DNA from: Aneurinibacillus soli
GTDB taxonomy: Bacteria > Bacillota > Bacilli > Aneurinibacillales > Aneurinibacillaceae
Reading direction: 5' to 3'
Assembly: GCF_002355375.1 (NCBI RefSeq)
Contig: NZ_AP017312.1
Span: 1,133,001 to 1,197,000 of the forward strand
Length of the DNA: 64,000 nucleotides
Positions 18,222-27,167 of this stretch are shown here, one piece after another; within the stretch, counting starts at the first letter, position 1, and each line of letters opens with the position of its first letter. The position numbers were made by a program, and so were the translations under genes. The notes beneath the pieces are model-generated. The model did not search any database and was not told where the DNA came from. It saw only the letters and a program-made list of their open reading frames with translations.

Positions 18222-18512
18222 ATGTTAAGAATGGACCTTCAATTCTTCGCCTCTAAAAAAGGGGTAGGTAGTACAAAGAATGGCCGTGACTCAATCTCGA
18301 AGCGCCTTGGCGCTAAGCGTGCAGACGGTCAATTCGTTAAAGCGGGTAACATCCTGTACCGCCAGCGTGGTACGAAGATCTATCCGGGTGCGAACGTAGG
18401 CCGTGGCGGCGACGACACGCTGTTCGCTCTGACAGATGGCATCGTTCGTTTCAAGCGTCTTGGTCGTGACCGCAAACAAGTGGTTATCGAGCCAGTAGCA
18501 AACGAAGCGTAA
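18222..18512 (+). CDS. rpmA: 50S ribosomal protein L27 with cleavable N-terminus
   Basis: 96 residues. The N-terminus [17 protein letters not shown] contains the Prp recognition stretch; known cleavage is after FFA, exposing the SKKGVGS end that reaches the peptidyl-transferase centre. ATG 18222 is the start because GAGGAGGTG lies 8 bases before it; an earlier in-frame ATG at 18177 is inside prp. Confidence 0.97.
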   Translation: MLRMDLQFFASKKGVGSTKNGRDSISKRLGAKRADGQFVKAGNILYRQRGTKIYPGANVGRGGDDTLFALTDGIVRFKRLGRDRKQVVIEPVANEA

Positions 18513-18529
18513 TAGAGCGCCTGACATAA

Positions 18530-18558
18530 GGCTGTCGACTCACGTCGGCAGCCTTTTT
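18530..18558 (+). terminator. Terminator of the rplU-prp-rpmA operon
   Basis: GGCTGTCGAC (18530-18539), loop TCAC, GTCGGCAGCC (18544-18553), then five T. Confidence 0.88.
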
Positions 18559-18590
18559 GCGTGAGTATGGTTCCCATCGTGTCAGAGTGA

Positions 18591-18596
18591 TATAAT
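18591..18596 (+). promoter_or_regulatory. Extended -10 promoter of spo0B-obg
   Basis: Perfect TATAAT with the extended element TGA just before it (TGATATAAT). The -35 position (TGGTTC) is poor, which suits an extended -10 promoter. The predicted start near 18603 is 25 bases before the spo0B ATG. It also rules out the in-frame ATG at 18595, which overlaps the -10 box. Confidence 0.6.
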
Positions 18597-18627
18597 GGAG
18601 AGAAAAGCCGACAGGGAGAGAAGCCGG

Positions 18628-19185
18628 ATGAATAAATTGATCGAAGTTATCAATCATCAGCGGCATGACTGGCTGAACCATATCCAGGTTCTGCTCGGAT
18701 ATTTGAAGCTTCAAAAATACGATTTATGTGAAGAATATATGTATCGTGTCATTAAAGAGGCGAATCGGGATACGCTTATCGCGCGTCTTGCCCATCCGTC
18801 TCTTGTGACGTATCTGCTTTCATTTAACGCCCTGCACAAGGAAGTGGTGCTTGACGTCGAGATTCCGGCCCCGTTCTCGCTGCTGGACAGACCGGATCTC
18901 GGGAACTGTATTTTGGGCATGGTGGAGACATATCGACAGCATGCACAGATGAATGGAGAACCGAATACGCTTTTGCTGACGTTGACGTATAGTGGGGACT
19001 GTTTGCATGGAGTCGCTGATTATGCCGGACGTCTGGATGCGGCGGGAATGAAGCAGGCGCTTGTAGCAATGGAGCAGGAGATAATAGCACTTGGCGGACA
19101 GTTTGTGATGGATATTCATACGGATGAAGAGTCTGTGATTGAGTGTATAATCCCGTTCACTGCAGAAGCGGACAAGTCTAGATAA
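18628..19185 (+). CDS. spo0B: Sporulation phosphotransferase Spo0B
   Basis: Relay protein that passes phosphate from Spo0F to Spo0A. It has 185 residues. The DHp-like helix carries the phosphoacceptor His in [17 protein letters not shown] (His13), followed by a second helix and a degenerate ATPase-like C-terminal domain. ATG 18628 has GGGAGAG 7 bases upstream. It precedes obg by 13 bp, exactly as in B. subtilis. Confidence 0.92.
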   Translation: MNKLIEVINHQRHDWLNHIQVLLGYLKLQKYDLCEEYMYRVIKEANRDTLIARLAHPSLVTYLLSFNALHKEVVLDVEIPAPFSLLDRPDLGNCILGMVETYRQHAQMNGEPNTLLLTLTYSGDCLHGVADYAGRLDAAGMKQALVAMEQEIIALGGQFVMDIHTDEESVIECIIPFTAEADKSR

Positions 19186-19198
19186 GGGTGGAATCAGC

Positions 19199-20479
19199 AT
19201 GTTTGTAGATAGCGTAAAAATATACGTAAAAGGCGGCGACGGCGGCAACGGCATGGTTGCGTTTCGTCGCGAGAAATATGTAGCTGCAGGAGGACCTGCT
19301 GGCGGCGATGGTGGGCGCGGCGGCGATGTTGTGTTTGTGGTGGACGAAGGATTGCGGACACTTGTTGACTTCCGCTACCAGCGTCATTTCAAAGCAACAC
19401 GCGGTGAGAATGGCCGGACCAAGTCCCAGCACGGCGCAGGTGCGGACGATATGGTCGTACGGGTACCACCAGGAACGACAGTGATTGATGACGATACGCA
19501 GCAAGTTATTGCGGATCTTGTTATGCACGGCCAGCAGGCGGTAATCGCCCGTGGTGGACGCGGTGGCCGGGGCAATACTCGTTTTGCGACACCGGCGAAC
19601 TCTGCTCCAGAGATCGCGGAGAACGGCGAACCAGGTCAGGAGCGTTATGTACGCCTCGAACTGAAGGTACTCGCAGATGTCGGGCTGGTTGGGTTCCCGA
19701 GCGTCGGCAAGTCAACCCTGCTGTCTGTTGTATCAGCAGCCCGCCCGAAAATTGCGGCGTATCACTTTACAACGATTACGCCTAATCTCGGTGTGGTAGA
19801 TATTGATGAGGAACGTAGCTTTGTAATGGCAGACTTGCCCGGTCTGATTGAAGGGGCGCATGAAGGGGTGGGCCTCGGTCATCAATTCCTGCGCCATGTA
19901 GAGCGGACGCGTGTCATTGTTCATGTGGTGGACATGGCAGGCTCTGAAGGACGTGATCCGTATACCGACTACGTGCAGATCAATGAAGAGCTGAAGCTGT
20001 ACAATCGGAAACTTGAAGATCGCCCGCAGATTATTGCCGCGAACAAGATGGACATTCCGGATGCAGAAGAAAATCTCGCTGAATTCAAGGAGAAGGTAGG
20101 CGATGTGCCAATCTTCCCGATCTCGGCCGCGACCAATCAGGGTATTCGCGAGCTAATGTATGCGGTAGCCGACAAGCTTGATCAGATTCCGTTCCTGCCG
20201 GATGTAGAAGAGGTAGCGGAAGAAGAGACAACCGTCATGTACCGTGCAGAGCAGGAAGGACCAGGATTTACGGTGCGCCGCGATAACGAGACGTATGTGG
20301 TGGAAGGCGAGAAGTTAGAGAAGCTTGTTAAGATGACAAACCTGAACAGCCACGATTCGATTCAGCGTTTTGCTCGTACGATGCGAAACATGGGCGTGGA
20401 CAATGCCCTGCGTAAAAAAGGCGCGAAAAATGGCGATATTGTGGTCATTGGCAAGTTTGAGTTTGAGTTTGTGGAGTAG
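19199..20479 (+). CDS. obgE: Ribosome-associated GTPase Obg
   Basis: Essential GTPase in 50S assembly and stress and sporulation entry. It has 426 residues: Gly-rich Obg fold (about 1-157; [18 protein letters not shown]), G domain ([29 protein letters not shown]; about 158-330), and the C-terminal OCT domain (about 345-425). In Bacilli pheB follows directly; here an 1.9-kb patch intervenes. Confidence 0.96.
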   Translation: MFVDSVKIYVKGGDGGNGMVAFRREKYVAAGGPAGGDGGRGGDVVFVVDEGLRTLVDFRYQRHFKATRGENGRTKSQHGAGADDMVVRVPPGTTVIDDDTQQVIADLVMHGQQAVIARGGRGGRGNTRFATPANSAPEIAENGEPGQERYVRLELKVLADVGLVGFPSVGKSTLLSVVSAARPKIAAYHFTTITPNLGVVDIDEERSFVMADLPGLIEGAHEGVGLGHQFLRHVERTRVIVHVVDMAGSEGRDPYTDYVQINEELKLYNRKLEDRPQIIAANKMDIPDAEENLAEFKEKVGDVPIFPISAATNQGIRELMYAVADKLDQIPFLPDVEEVAEEETTVMYRAEQEGPGFTVRRDNETYVVEGEKLEKLVKMTNLNSHDSIQRFARTMRNMGVDNALRKKGAKNGDIVVIGKFEFEFVE

Positions 20480-20511
20480 GCGCATATCTGCATGTAATGT
20501 AGTAATGGTCG

Positions 20512-20756
20512 TATAAACAAAGTGTGGTGAGGGAGCCGGGAAGAGAGAATCCTGTCACTTCGGGTTGCTTGGCAGGGAAGCGGAGACTGGCCGCTCCAGA
20601 AGACATGCAGACTCGCCCGCAAAGTGCAGGCCAGGGAAGTATGACAGGGAAGAATTGCGGGCAAAGGCCCGTCTGCCTGCCTCCTTCCGCTGGGGAGAGC
20701 GCATACAAGGCGTTCCTTGATTCTCTCTTCCCGTCTCCTGACATACTTTGTTATAT
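20512..20756 (+). repeat. Structured palindromic repeat, copy A (plus orientation)
   Basis: First of six related intergenic elements. Ends are inverted (TATAAACAAAG / CTTTGTTATA). The outer arms pair almost fully: GGAGCCGGGAAGAGAGAATC (from 20532) with GATTCTCTCTTCCCGTCTCC (ending 20740). An inner helix GCAGAC (20607-20612)/GTCTGC (20671-20676) leads through an asymmetric loop (CAAAGGCCC on the 3' side) to CCCGCAA (20616-20622)/TTGCGGG (20655-20661). A hairpin CCTG/CAGG precedes the middle. The TACGC block is degenerate here. No convincing gene. Small reading frames across it lack ribosome sites. Confidence 0.85.
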
Positions 20757-20823
20757 CCATTGCTAAACTAAGTGCGATCTGTGCCTGCTTTTTGACGCAG
20801 TGTAATCGCATAGATGTAATGTA

Positions 20824-20861
20824 GAGGGTGTTCTCATCATTGATGGGGATACCCTCTTTTT
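20824..20861 (+). terminator. Terminator between repeat A and the small membrane-protein gene
   Basis: GAGGGTGTTCTCATC and GATGGGGATACCCTC form an imperfect stem, followed by TTTTT. It probably ends transcripts from obg that cross copy A. Confidence 0.75.
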
Positions 20862-21024
20862 GTTGGCAAAATGAAAAGACGCCTTGATTGGCGTCATACA
20901 TAATCATCAGGTATACAACCCGATTACGTCCAAGTTTTTACTTCGTGCTCTCTTGCATAATTATCTGATCTATCAGCACACCTTTACATTATATGATAAA
21001 ATATGTAAAAAAAGGAGGTGTCAT

Positions 21025-21204
21025 GTGGACATTCAATTTGGAACACTTATCTTTCAGGTAATAATGCTTTTTATTTTTGTGGTACTGCCTATTAGCTTGT
21101 TAGTTTTTCTGATTCGCAAGCCTTTTAGAAAGCGAGATAACAAAATAGAATTATTAGAAAAACGTATAGAAAAGTTGGAAAATGAAATGAAAAATGGACA
21201 ATAG
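21025..21204 (+). CDS. Small membrane protein, DUF4083-like
   Basis: 59 residues: one membrane helix (about 8-30) followed by a basic, strongly coiled-coil tail (RKRDNKIELLEKRIEKLENEMKNG). This resembles small Bacillus DUF4083 proteins of unknown role; the assignment is by layout only. GTG 21025 is the start because AAAGGAGGTG ends 4 bases before it; upstream in-frame codons lack a ribosome site. By eye the gene is more AT-rich than its neighbours. It lies between inverted repeat copies A and B. Confidence 0.7.
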   Translation: MDIQFGTLIFQVIMLFIFVVLPISLLVFLIRKPFRKRDNKIELLEKRIEKLENEMKNGQ

Positions 21205-21355
21205 AATGGAGCTGCTCGCCTTCTAGTGGATGAAAAAACACAGGATGGTTTCTGGTTAAGATTTGATTTGTTCATACGTAGACGTTACCATTGTGTTTAA
21301 TGCCAATAAAGTAGTAAATAACATAGAGGAAAAAGGATTAAGGGGCGGCTTTCAC

Positions 21356-21952
21356 ATGGAACATCAGTTAGATTACCTACTTGCTCACTATGGTTATTTT
21401 GGAATTGTACTCGCTCTTGTAGGAGGCATTGTTGGTCTGCCTTTGCCTGATGAAATTGTGCTGACGTATGTAGGCTATAACATATATCAGGGAAAGATGC
21501 TGTATGCACTGTCAGTAGTAAGCGCTGTTATAGGTGCGCTCACTGGAATTACGATTAGCTATTTGTTGGGGATAAAGTTAGGTAGCCCTTTCCTGAAAAA
21601 GTTTGGTCCTAAGATTCACATTACAGAAAAGAAAATAGAGCGTACGCAAGCACTCTTCAATAAATTTGGTCCATTTCTGCTCTTTATCGGCTATTTCATT
21701 CCTGGCGTAAGGCATGTTACTGCTTATTTAGCAGGTATTTCCTGTTTGGGATTTCGTAAATTTGCTCTTTACGCGTATGCAGGAGGGGTATTGTGGATTT
21801 TTACTTTTATCACATTGGGAAGAGTATTGGGGCATGATTGGAAAAAAGCAGAACACTATATCCATCCGAATGGTGGTCTACTTGTTATACTGGTTGTAGT
21901 GTTGGTTTTCCTTGTTTTTCTCTATCGCAAGAGGAAGAAAAGGAGTTTGTAA
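21356..21952 (+). CDS. DedA-family membrane protein
   Basis: DedA/SNARE-associated family (PF09335 type); members act in undecaprenyl-phosphate or phospholipid recycling across the membrane. It has 198 residues with a re-entrant N-terminal region (GGIVGLPLPDEIVLTYVG), the conserved FIPGVRHVTAYLAG motif (about 120-133), and two C-terminal helices ending in a basic tail. Start ATG 21356 follows AAGGGGCGG; the longer frame from 21263 has no ribosome site. AT-rich relative to flanking genes, and absent from this position in B. subtilis, so likely an insertion between obg and pheB. Confidence 0.85.
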   Translation: MEHQLDYLLAHYGYFGIVLALVGGIVGLPLPDEIVLTYVGYNIYQGKMLYALSVVSAVIGALTGITISYLLGIKLGSPFLKKFGPKIHITEKKIERTQALFNKFGPFLLFIGYFIPGVRHVTAYLAGISCLGFRKFALYAYAGGVLWIFTFITLGRVLGHDWKKAEHYIHPNGGLLVILVVVLVFLVFLYRKRKKRSL

Positions 21953-21987
21953 TTCATAAAAGCGTAAAGTGAACCATGATAAAGAAC

Positions 21988-22018
21988 AGCCAGCTCACAT
22001 CGAAGCTGGCTTGTTTTT
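21988..22018 (+). terminator. Terminator after the DedA gene
   Basis: AGCCAGCT (21988-21995) and AGCTGGCT (22004-22011) followed by TGTTTTTG. Confidence 0.82.
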
Positions 22019-22068
22019 GTAGTAGTTGTTTTTCATCGGAGCTTAGACATTCAAAACAGAGTGAAGTA

Positions 22069-22313
22069 TAAAAACGAAAGCTTGCGCTGGGAGACGGGAG
22101 TGGAAATTAGCGAAACATTGTACGCGACAACCTAGCGGAAGGAGAGAAGCAGACGGGCTTTTGTCCGCAATCTACTTCTTTAGCATGCCTTCGGAAGCGC
22201 TTTGCGGACGAGTCTGCAGCTCTCCTGAAGCGGACAGTCTATACTTCCCCGCAGAGCGTACGTAGTGCCGATCATTTTCACTCCCGGCTCCCCACCACAA
22301 ACTATCGCTTTAC
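22069..22313 (-). repeat. Structured palindromic repeat, copy B (minus orientation)
   Basis: Same family as copy A, inverted. On the plus strand: outer arms GGAGACGGGAGTGGAAATTAGC (from 22090) with GATCATTTTCACTCCCGGCTCC (ending 22291); helix GCAGAC (22149-22154)/GTCTGC (22212-22217); central helix TCCGCAA (22164-22170)/TTGCGGA (22202-22208), a compensatory variant of CCCGCAA/TTGCGGG in copy A; long-range GTACGC/GCGTAC (near 22130 and 22256). Copies A and B face each other and enclose the two AT-rich genes. Confidence 0.85.
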
Positions 22314-22348
22314 ACATACATAAAATTTGAAAAATAAACAAATATCCC

Positions 22349-22377
22349 TTGTAAGGCTGCAAAAAAGCAGGTATACT
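22349..22377 (+). promoter_or_regulatory. Sigma-A-type promoter of pheB-hom-thrC-thrB-pheA
   Basis: TTGTAA (22349-22354), 17-bp spacer, TATACT (22372-22377), starting about 35 bases before the pheB ATG. Confidence 0.75.
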
Positions 22378-22419
22378 GTCCATTGTATATAAACATTTGT
22401 TTTTACCGGGAGGACTTGT

Positions 22420-22866
22420 ATGGAAAAGAGGGAGGAGCAGTTTTATTTGATCCGCTCGGATGTGCTGCCGGAATCGATTGCCAAAACGATTGAAGCGAAG
22501 AAACTGCTTGATTCCGGAGCGGTGGATACCGTGAATGAAGCCGTGGATCGTGTAGGGTTAAGCCGAAGTGCGTACTACAAATACAAGGATAGCATATTTC
22601 CGTTTAACTCCATGATGCAGAACATGATTGTTACACTGTCCCTGTATCTGGAGCACCAGTCAGGCGTGTTATCGAACGTGTTGAAATTCGTGGCTGAACG
22701 GGGCGGTAATGTATTAACGATAAACCAAACCATTCCGCTACAGGGAATGGCAAACGTAGCGATGTCGATTGACACAGCGCAATTGTCGCAGTCGACGACA
22801 GAGTTTTTGGAAGAATTACATGCACTGGATGGGGTCCGTCGTGCCGCGATTGTCGGCCGAGGATAA
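22420..22866 (+). CDS. pheB: ACT-domain protein PheB
   Basis: 148 residues: an N-terminal winged-helix-like part (AKTIEAKKLLDSGAVDTVNEAVDRVGLSRSAYYKYKDSIFPF, where the first 60 residues suggest DNA binding) and a C-terminal ACT domain (about 70-145) that could bind an amino acid. UPF0735/PheB family; function unproven, possibly control of the downstream Thr/Phe genes. GGGAGGA precedes the ATG. In B. subtilis pheB lies between obg and pheA. Confidence 0.88.
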   Translation: MEKREEQFYLIRSDVLPESIAKTIEAKKLLDSGAVDTVNEAVDRVGLSRSAYYKYKDSIFPFNSMMQNMIVTLSLYLEHQSGVLSNVLKFVAERGGNVLTINQTIPLQGMANVAMSIDTAQLSQSTTEFLEELHALDGVRRAAIVGRG

Positions 22867-22915
22867 CGTCTGTCTGTACTTATATGTTAATTAGAAAGAA
22901 AAGAGGAGAGATATA

Positions 22916-24217
22916 ATGCGAGAAAACACAGTCAAGATAGGCTTAATGGGATTAGGAACAGTCGGAACTGGCGTAGTTCGTATCGTGCAGGGGCATCAGG
23001 AAGACTTGCAGAAGCAAACGGGCCTGGCAATTGAGATTGCGAAGGTGCTTGTAAAAAATGCAGAAAAAGAACGTAATATTTCCTTAGATGATGACATCCT
23101 GACAACTGATCCGGCTGATCTGGTCGAGAACCCGGATATTGATGTAATCGTGGAAGTAATCGGTGGCATCAACCCAACGAAACAATACATGCTGCAGGCG
23201 CTTGAGAACGGTAAACATATCGTTACAGCGAACAAAGATTTGATGGCGCTGCATGGAGCAGAAATCCTCTCCAAAGCACAGGAAAAAGGCTGCGATGTTT
23301 TTTATGAAGCGAGCGTAGGGGGCGGCATTCCGATTTTGCGTGCGCTTGTAGAAGGCTTCTCGTCTGACCGCATCACAAAAATGATGGGGATTGTAAATGG
23401 AACAACCAACTACATCATGACCAAGATGAGCAAAGAGGGTGCGGATTACGCAGAAGTGCTGAAAGAAGCACAGGAGCTTGGGTATGCGGAATCTGATCCG
23501 ACCGCAGACGTAGAAGGACACGATGCAGCACGCAAGATGGCGATCCTCGGTACGCTTGGTTTCCACGTAGACATGAACCTCGATGATGTAGATTGCGAAG
23601 GCATCTCTCGTGTATCAGCAGAAGACATCGCTCATGCGAAACAGCTTGGCTACGAGATTAAGCTGCTCGGTATTGCACAGCGCGACGGGGAACTTATCGA
23701 TGTGAGTGTACAGCCTACGCTTGTAGCACGCAGTCATCCGCTTGCGTCTGTTAACGGCGTGTTTAATGCGGTATATGTACACGGCGAAGCGGTAGGAGAG
23801 ACGATGTTCTACGGACCAGGCGCAGGGGAGCTTCCGACTGCGACAGCCGTTGTGTCTGACCTTGTTACGGTGGTAAAAAACAAGAAGCTTGGCGTTAATG
23901 GTCGTGGCAGTGTAGCTCCATATAAGGAAAAGCATCTGAAAACAGACGATCAGATCGTTTCGAAATATTTCCTCCGTTTGATTGTCGATGACAAACGCGG
24001 TGTTTTGGCGCAAATCACTCGCATTCTCGCCGATCATGATGTAAGCTTAGAACAAGTTCTTCAACAGCCGTACAATGATGGCAAGCAGTCGGAAATTATT
24101 CTCGTTACGCATCAAGCGTCCCGAAAAAATATTTTCGATGTGCGCAAGCTGTTTGAAGAAATAGACAGTGTATACGAAGTGAAAAGCCTCTATCGGGTAG
24201 AAGGCGGGGAGGAGTAA
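22916..24217 (+). CDS. hom: Homoserine dehydrogenase
   Basis: NAD(P)H-dependent reduction of aspartate semialdehyde to homoserine. It has 433 residues: Rossmann fold ([11 protein letters not shown], about 10-20), catalytic domain with [10 protein letters not shown] and [11 protein letters not shown], and a C-terminal ACT domain (about 350-430) that usually gives threonine feedback inhibition. AAAGAGGAGAG precedes the ATG. thrC follows after 4 bp. Confidence 0.96.
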   Translation: MRENTVKIGLMGLGTVGTGVVRIVQGHQEDLQKQTGLAIEIAKVLVKNAEKERNISLDDDILTTDPADLVENPDIDVIVEVIGGINPTKQYMLQALENGKHIVTANKDLMALHGAEILSKAQEKGCDVFYEASVGGGIPILRALVEGFSSDRITKMMGIVNGTTNYIMTKMSKEGADYAEVLKEAQELGYAESDPTADVEGHDAARKMAILGTLGFHVDMNLDDVDCEGISRVSAEDIAHAKQLGYEIKLLGIAQRDGELIDVSVQPTLVARSHPLASVNGVFNAVYVHGEAVGETMFYGPGAGELPTATAVVSDLVTVVKNKKLGVNGRGSVAPYKEKHLKTDDQIVSKYFLRLIVDDKRGVLAQITRILADHDVSLEQVLQQPYNDGKQSEIILVTHQASRKNIFDVRKLFEEIDSVYEVKSLYRVEGGEE

Positions 24218-24221
24218 TAAA

Positions 24222-25280
24222 ATGGCAGGCATTATCGAACGTTACGCAAATCAATTACCGGTGACAGAGAAAACACCTCGGCTCACGCTGCATGAGGGGG
24301 ATACACCGCTTATTTTTGCACCAAAATTGTCGGAAGAATTGGATTTAGAAGTTTATTTTAAATATGAGGGATTGAATCCGACTGGTTCTTTTAAAGACCG
24401 TGGCATGGTTATGGCGGTAGCGAAAGCAGTAGAAGAGGGCAGCCATACCATTATGTGTGCGTCTACTGGTAATACGTCCGCTGCAGCAGCAGCGTATGCG
24501 GCACGTGCAAACTTGCGCTGTATCGTACTCATTCCGAACAACAACATTGCACTTGGCAAGTTGGCGCAGGCGATGATGTACGGAGCTGAAATTATCGCAA
24601 TCGAAGGCAACTTCGATCAGGCGCTACAAATCGTGCGTGACATTACAGAAAAGCACCCGATCACACTTGTGAACTCGGTGAATCCATACCGTCTGGAAGG
24701 TCAGAAAACAGCGGCATTTGAGGTTTGCGACGAACTTGGTAAAGCACCAGACATTCTTGCGATCCCGGTTGGTAACGCAGGCAACATCTCTGCATACTGG
24801 AAAGGATTCAAAGAATATTACGAAGCAGGCAAAATCGCAAGCAAGCCGCGTATGTTCGGTTTTGAAGCGGAAGGTGCTGCTGCTCTTGTAAAAGGCGAGC
24901 CGATCGAAAACCCAGAGACGCTTGCGACTGCAATTCGCATCGGAAAACCGGCAAGCTGGGATCTGGCGCTTGCAGCACGTGATGAATCAAACGGTCACAT
25001 CGACTTCGTAACTGATGATGAAATCGTAGCGGCATACCGCAAGCTTGCATCAATGGAAGGCATCTTCGCAGAGCCAGCTTCTGCGGCATCTCTTGCAGGT
25101 ATTATTAAAATGCGTAAGCTTGGCAAGCTCGAAGCAGGCCAGCAAGTCGTATGTGTCCTGACAGGAAACGGCTTGAAAGACCCGAACATTGCGATCAAGT
25201 CCGCAGGTATCGAGCCGGTTGTCGTGGAAAGCACAGAAGAAGCCGTTCTTGGCATCATCGCTCAGGGAGCGGGGGTATAA
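24222..25280 (+). CDS. thrC: Threonine synthase
   Basis: PLP enzyme converting O-phosphohomoserine to threonine. It has 352 residues; the PLP Lys is in [11 protein letters not shown] (about residue 59) and the phosphate-binding loop [14 protein letters not shown] follows. Short, Bacillus-type threonine synthase without an N-terminal extension. Overlap-tight with hom and thrB. Confidence 0.96.
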   Translation: MAGIIERYANQLPVTEKTPRLTLHEGDTPLIFAPKLSEELDLEVYFKYEGLNPTGSFKDRGMVMAVAKAVEEGSHTIMCASTGNTSAAAAAYAARANLRCIVLIPNNNIALGKLAQAMMYGAEIIAIEGNFDQALQIVRDITEKHPITLVNSVNPYRLEGQKTAAFEVCDELGKAPDILAIPVGNAGNISAYWKGFKEYYEAGKIASKPRMFGFEAEGAAALVKGEPIENPETLATAIRIGKPASWDLALAARDESNGHIDFVTDDEIVAAYRKLASMEGIFAEPASAASLAGIIKMRKLGKLEAGQQVVCVLTGNGLKDPNIAIKSAGIEPVVVESTEEAVLGIIAQGAGV

Positions 25281-25282
25281 AC

Positions 25283-26215
25283 GTGCAGAACGGAAAGGTA
25301 ACGGTCAAGGTCCCGGCTAGCACCGCCAACCTCGGTCCGGGATTTGACACGCTTGGCATGGCGTTTCAACTGTACACCACGATTTCTTTTGAAGCGGCGG
25401 ATGAGACAATCATCCGCCTTCACGGTTCACAGCTCGAAGGCATTGCTACAGATAAAACAAACTTAATCTACAAAGTAGCGGCGGATCTGTTCGAGCAAGC
25501 AGGTCTGTCTGTGCCAGAGCTTATCATTGATATTGATAGCGATGTGCCGCTTACGCGCGGTCTTGGCAGCAGTGCATCCGCGATTGTGGGCGCACTTGTC
25601 GCGGCGAATGAGCTTGCAGGCAAACCGTTTACGACGGATGAGCTGTTCAGCATGGCCACCGCACGGGAAGGGCACCCCGATAATGTGGGGGCATCTTTAT
25701 TTGGCGGTATCATCGTAGCATTGATGGATGAAGACGATGTGCCGTATGTGCGCCTGCCGGTACCGGAGCATCTCGGCGCACTTGTCGTCATCCCTGATTT
25801 TATGCTTTCGACATCAAAATCGCGTGATGTACTGCCTTCTATGTACAGTCGCCATGATGTCGTGCATACATCGAGTCATACAGGTGTGCTTGTCGCAGCC
25901 CTTGCGACCGGACAGCTTGGACTGTTGAAGTCTGCGATGAAAGACGTACTGCACCAGCCATACCGTGTACCGCTTGTACCGGGTCTAGAGGCGATCATTG
26001 AAGATGCGACGAAGTATGGTGCGCTAGGCGCTGCATTGTCGGGAGCAGGTCCGACAATTATTGCCCTCGTAGATCAGCGGAACTCGACAGCAAAACTCGA
26101 AGCTTTTATGGTGAACGCTCTGGCAGAGCAGGGAATTGCCTGTACGGTGATGAATCTCATTCCGGATACACAAGGTGTTCAGGTGGAAGCCTGCTTGTCC
26201 GGTGTGACACGGTAG
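25283..26215 (+). CDS. thrB: Homoserine kinase
   Basis: GHMP kinase that phosphorylates homoserine. It has 310 residues: PASTANLGPGFDTLG near the N-terminus, the ATP loop PLTRGLGSSASAIVGA (about 88-103), and the C-terminal motif GAALSGAGPTI. Start taken at GTG 25283, 2 bases after the thrC stop, with GGAGCGGGGG upstream; earlier in-frame codons overlap thrC. Confidence 0.95.
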   Translation: MQNGKVTVKVPASTANLGPGFDTLGMAFQLYTTISFEAADETIIRLHGSQLEGIATDKTNLIYKVAADLFEQAGLSVPELIIDIDSDVPLTRGLGSSASAIVGALVAANELAGKPFTTDELFSMATAREGHPDNVGASLFGGIIVALMDEDDVPYVRLPVPEHLGALVVIPDFMLSTSKSRDVLPSMYSRHDVVHTSSHTGVLVAALATGQLGLLKSAMKDVLHQPYRVPLVPGLEAIIEDATKYGALGAALSGAGPTIIALVDQRNSTAKLEAFMVNALAEQGIACTVMNLIPDTQGVQVEACLSGVTR

Positions 26216-26227
26216 GGGGACCTGTAT

Positions 26228-27097
26228 ATGCAGAGAAGATTTTCGTTTCTTGGTCCGAGCGGCACGAATACAGAGGAAGCAGCCCGGTATTTGTTCCGGG
26301 AAGAAAGCGACGCGTTTCTGCCATGCCGTACGATTCCGGATTGTATGGAAGCCGCTGTGGATGGAAAAGTTACGCATGCGGTTGTGCCGTGGGAAAATTC
26401 GCTGGAGGGCTCGGTTAATCTAACACTTGATTGGATGATTCATAAGGTGAATCTGCCAATCCTAGCTGAAGTGATTCTGCCGATCTCTCATCAGCTTGTC
26501 AGCGCTAGACGCCCGGAGCGTATCGACTACAAAGAGGTTACTAAAGTCATGTCGCATCCGCAGGGAATTGCGCAGTGCCACAACTTTCTGCGCGATTACT
26601 TGCCGCATGCAGAGATTGAATATACAAGCAGCACAGCTGAATCGGCACGCATCGTAAGTGAGCATCCGAATGAGCCGTGGCTCGGAATTTGTCCGATGCA
26701 GGCGGTGTACTCATATCCGGTGGATCTGATGGAGGCAAATATTGAAGACTCGTCTGAGCATAATTTTACGTGCTTCGTTGTGGTGAGTAACAATCCGCTT
26801 GAGCTGCCAGAATCAGACATGCATAAGACGACGATTCTTGTCACGCTGCCATCTGATTTCCCTGGGGCGCTTCATCAGGTGTTAGCCGCGTTCTCATGGC
26901 GCCGCCTGAATCTCTCACGCATCGAATCACGTCCAACAAAGACGGGGCTTGGCAACTATCATTTTGTGATTGACATTGATCATAAAATGGATGATATTCT
27001 CATGCCAGGTGCATTTGCGGAGATGGAGGCGCTCGGCTGCCAGATTCGTGTGCTTGGGACGTATCCGGTTTATTTGAAAGCAGAAACCAGCAAATAA
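26228..27097 (+). CDS. pheA: Prephenate dehydratase
   Basis: Monofunctional enzyme converting prephenate to phenylpyruvate in phenylalanine synthesis. It has 289 residues: type-2 periplasmic-binding-like catalytic domain (FLGPSGTNTEEAA at the start, PWENSLEGSVNLTLD) and a C-terminal ACT domain with the phenylalanine-binding ESRPTK motif (about 238). Last gene of the Thr/Phe operon. Confidence 0.95.
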   Translation: MQRRFSFLGPSGTNTEEAARYLFREESDAFLPCRTIPDCMEAAVDGKVTHAVVPWENSLEGSVNLTLDWMIHKVNLPILAEVILPISHQLVSARRPERIDYKEVTKVMSHPQGIAQCHNFLRDYLPHAEIEYTSSTAESARIVSEHPNEPWLGICPMQAVYSYPVDLMEANIEDSSEHNFTCFVVVSNNPLELPESDMHKTTILVTLPSDFPGALHQVLAAFSWRRLNLSRIESRPTKTGLGNYHFVIDIDHKMDDILMPGAFAEMEALGCQIRVLGTYPVYLKAETSK

Positions 27098-27113
27098 ATT
27101 TTGAAGTCCACGC

Positions 27114-27152
27114 AAAAAACTCGCCTGTGGTTAAAAATCAGGCGAGTTTTTT
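27114..27152. terminator. Bidirectional terminator between pheA and the convergent CotS-like gene
   Basis: AAAAAACTCGCCTG (27114-27127) and CAGGCGAGTTTTTT (27139-27152) are exact inverted repeats with A-run and T-run at either side, so it can stop transcripts from both directions. Confidence 0.92.
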
Positions 27153-27167
27153 GTATTCTTGTTCTCT

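Noticed and set aside
18595-18627. Earlier start for spo0B at ATG 18595
   Set aside because: That ATG overlaps the TATAAT -10 box, whereas ATG 18628 has a proper ribosome site.
20362-20907. Minus-strand open frames of up to 181 codons across repeat copy A and the obg end
   Set aside because: They cover palindromic repeat sequence and the obg C-terminus, have no ribosome site, and the protein has no family features.
20512-22313. Insertion sequence at the DedA patch
   Set aside because: No transposase gene or target duplication is visible, so only the repeat-bracketed layout is reported.
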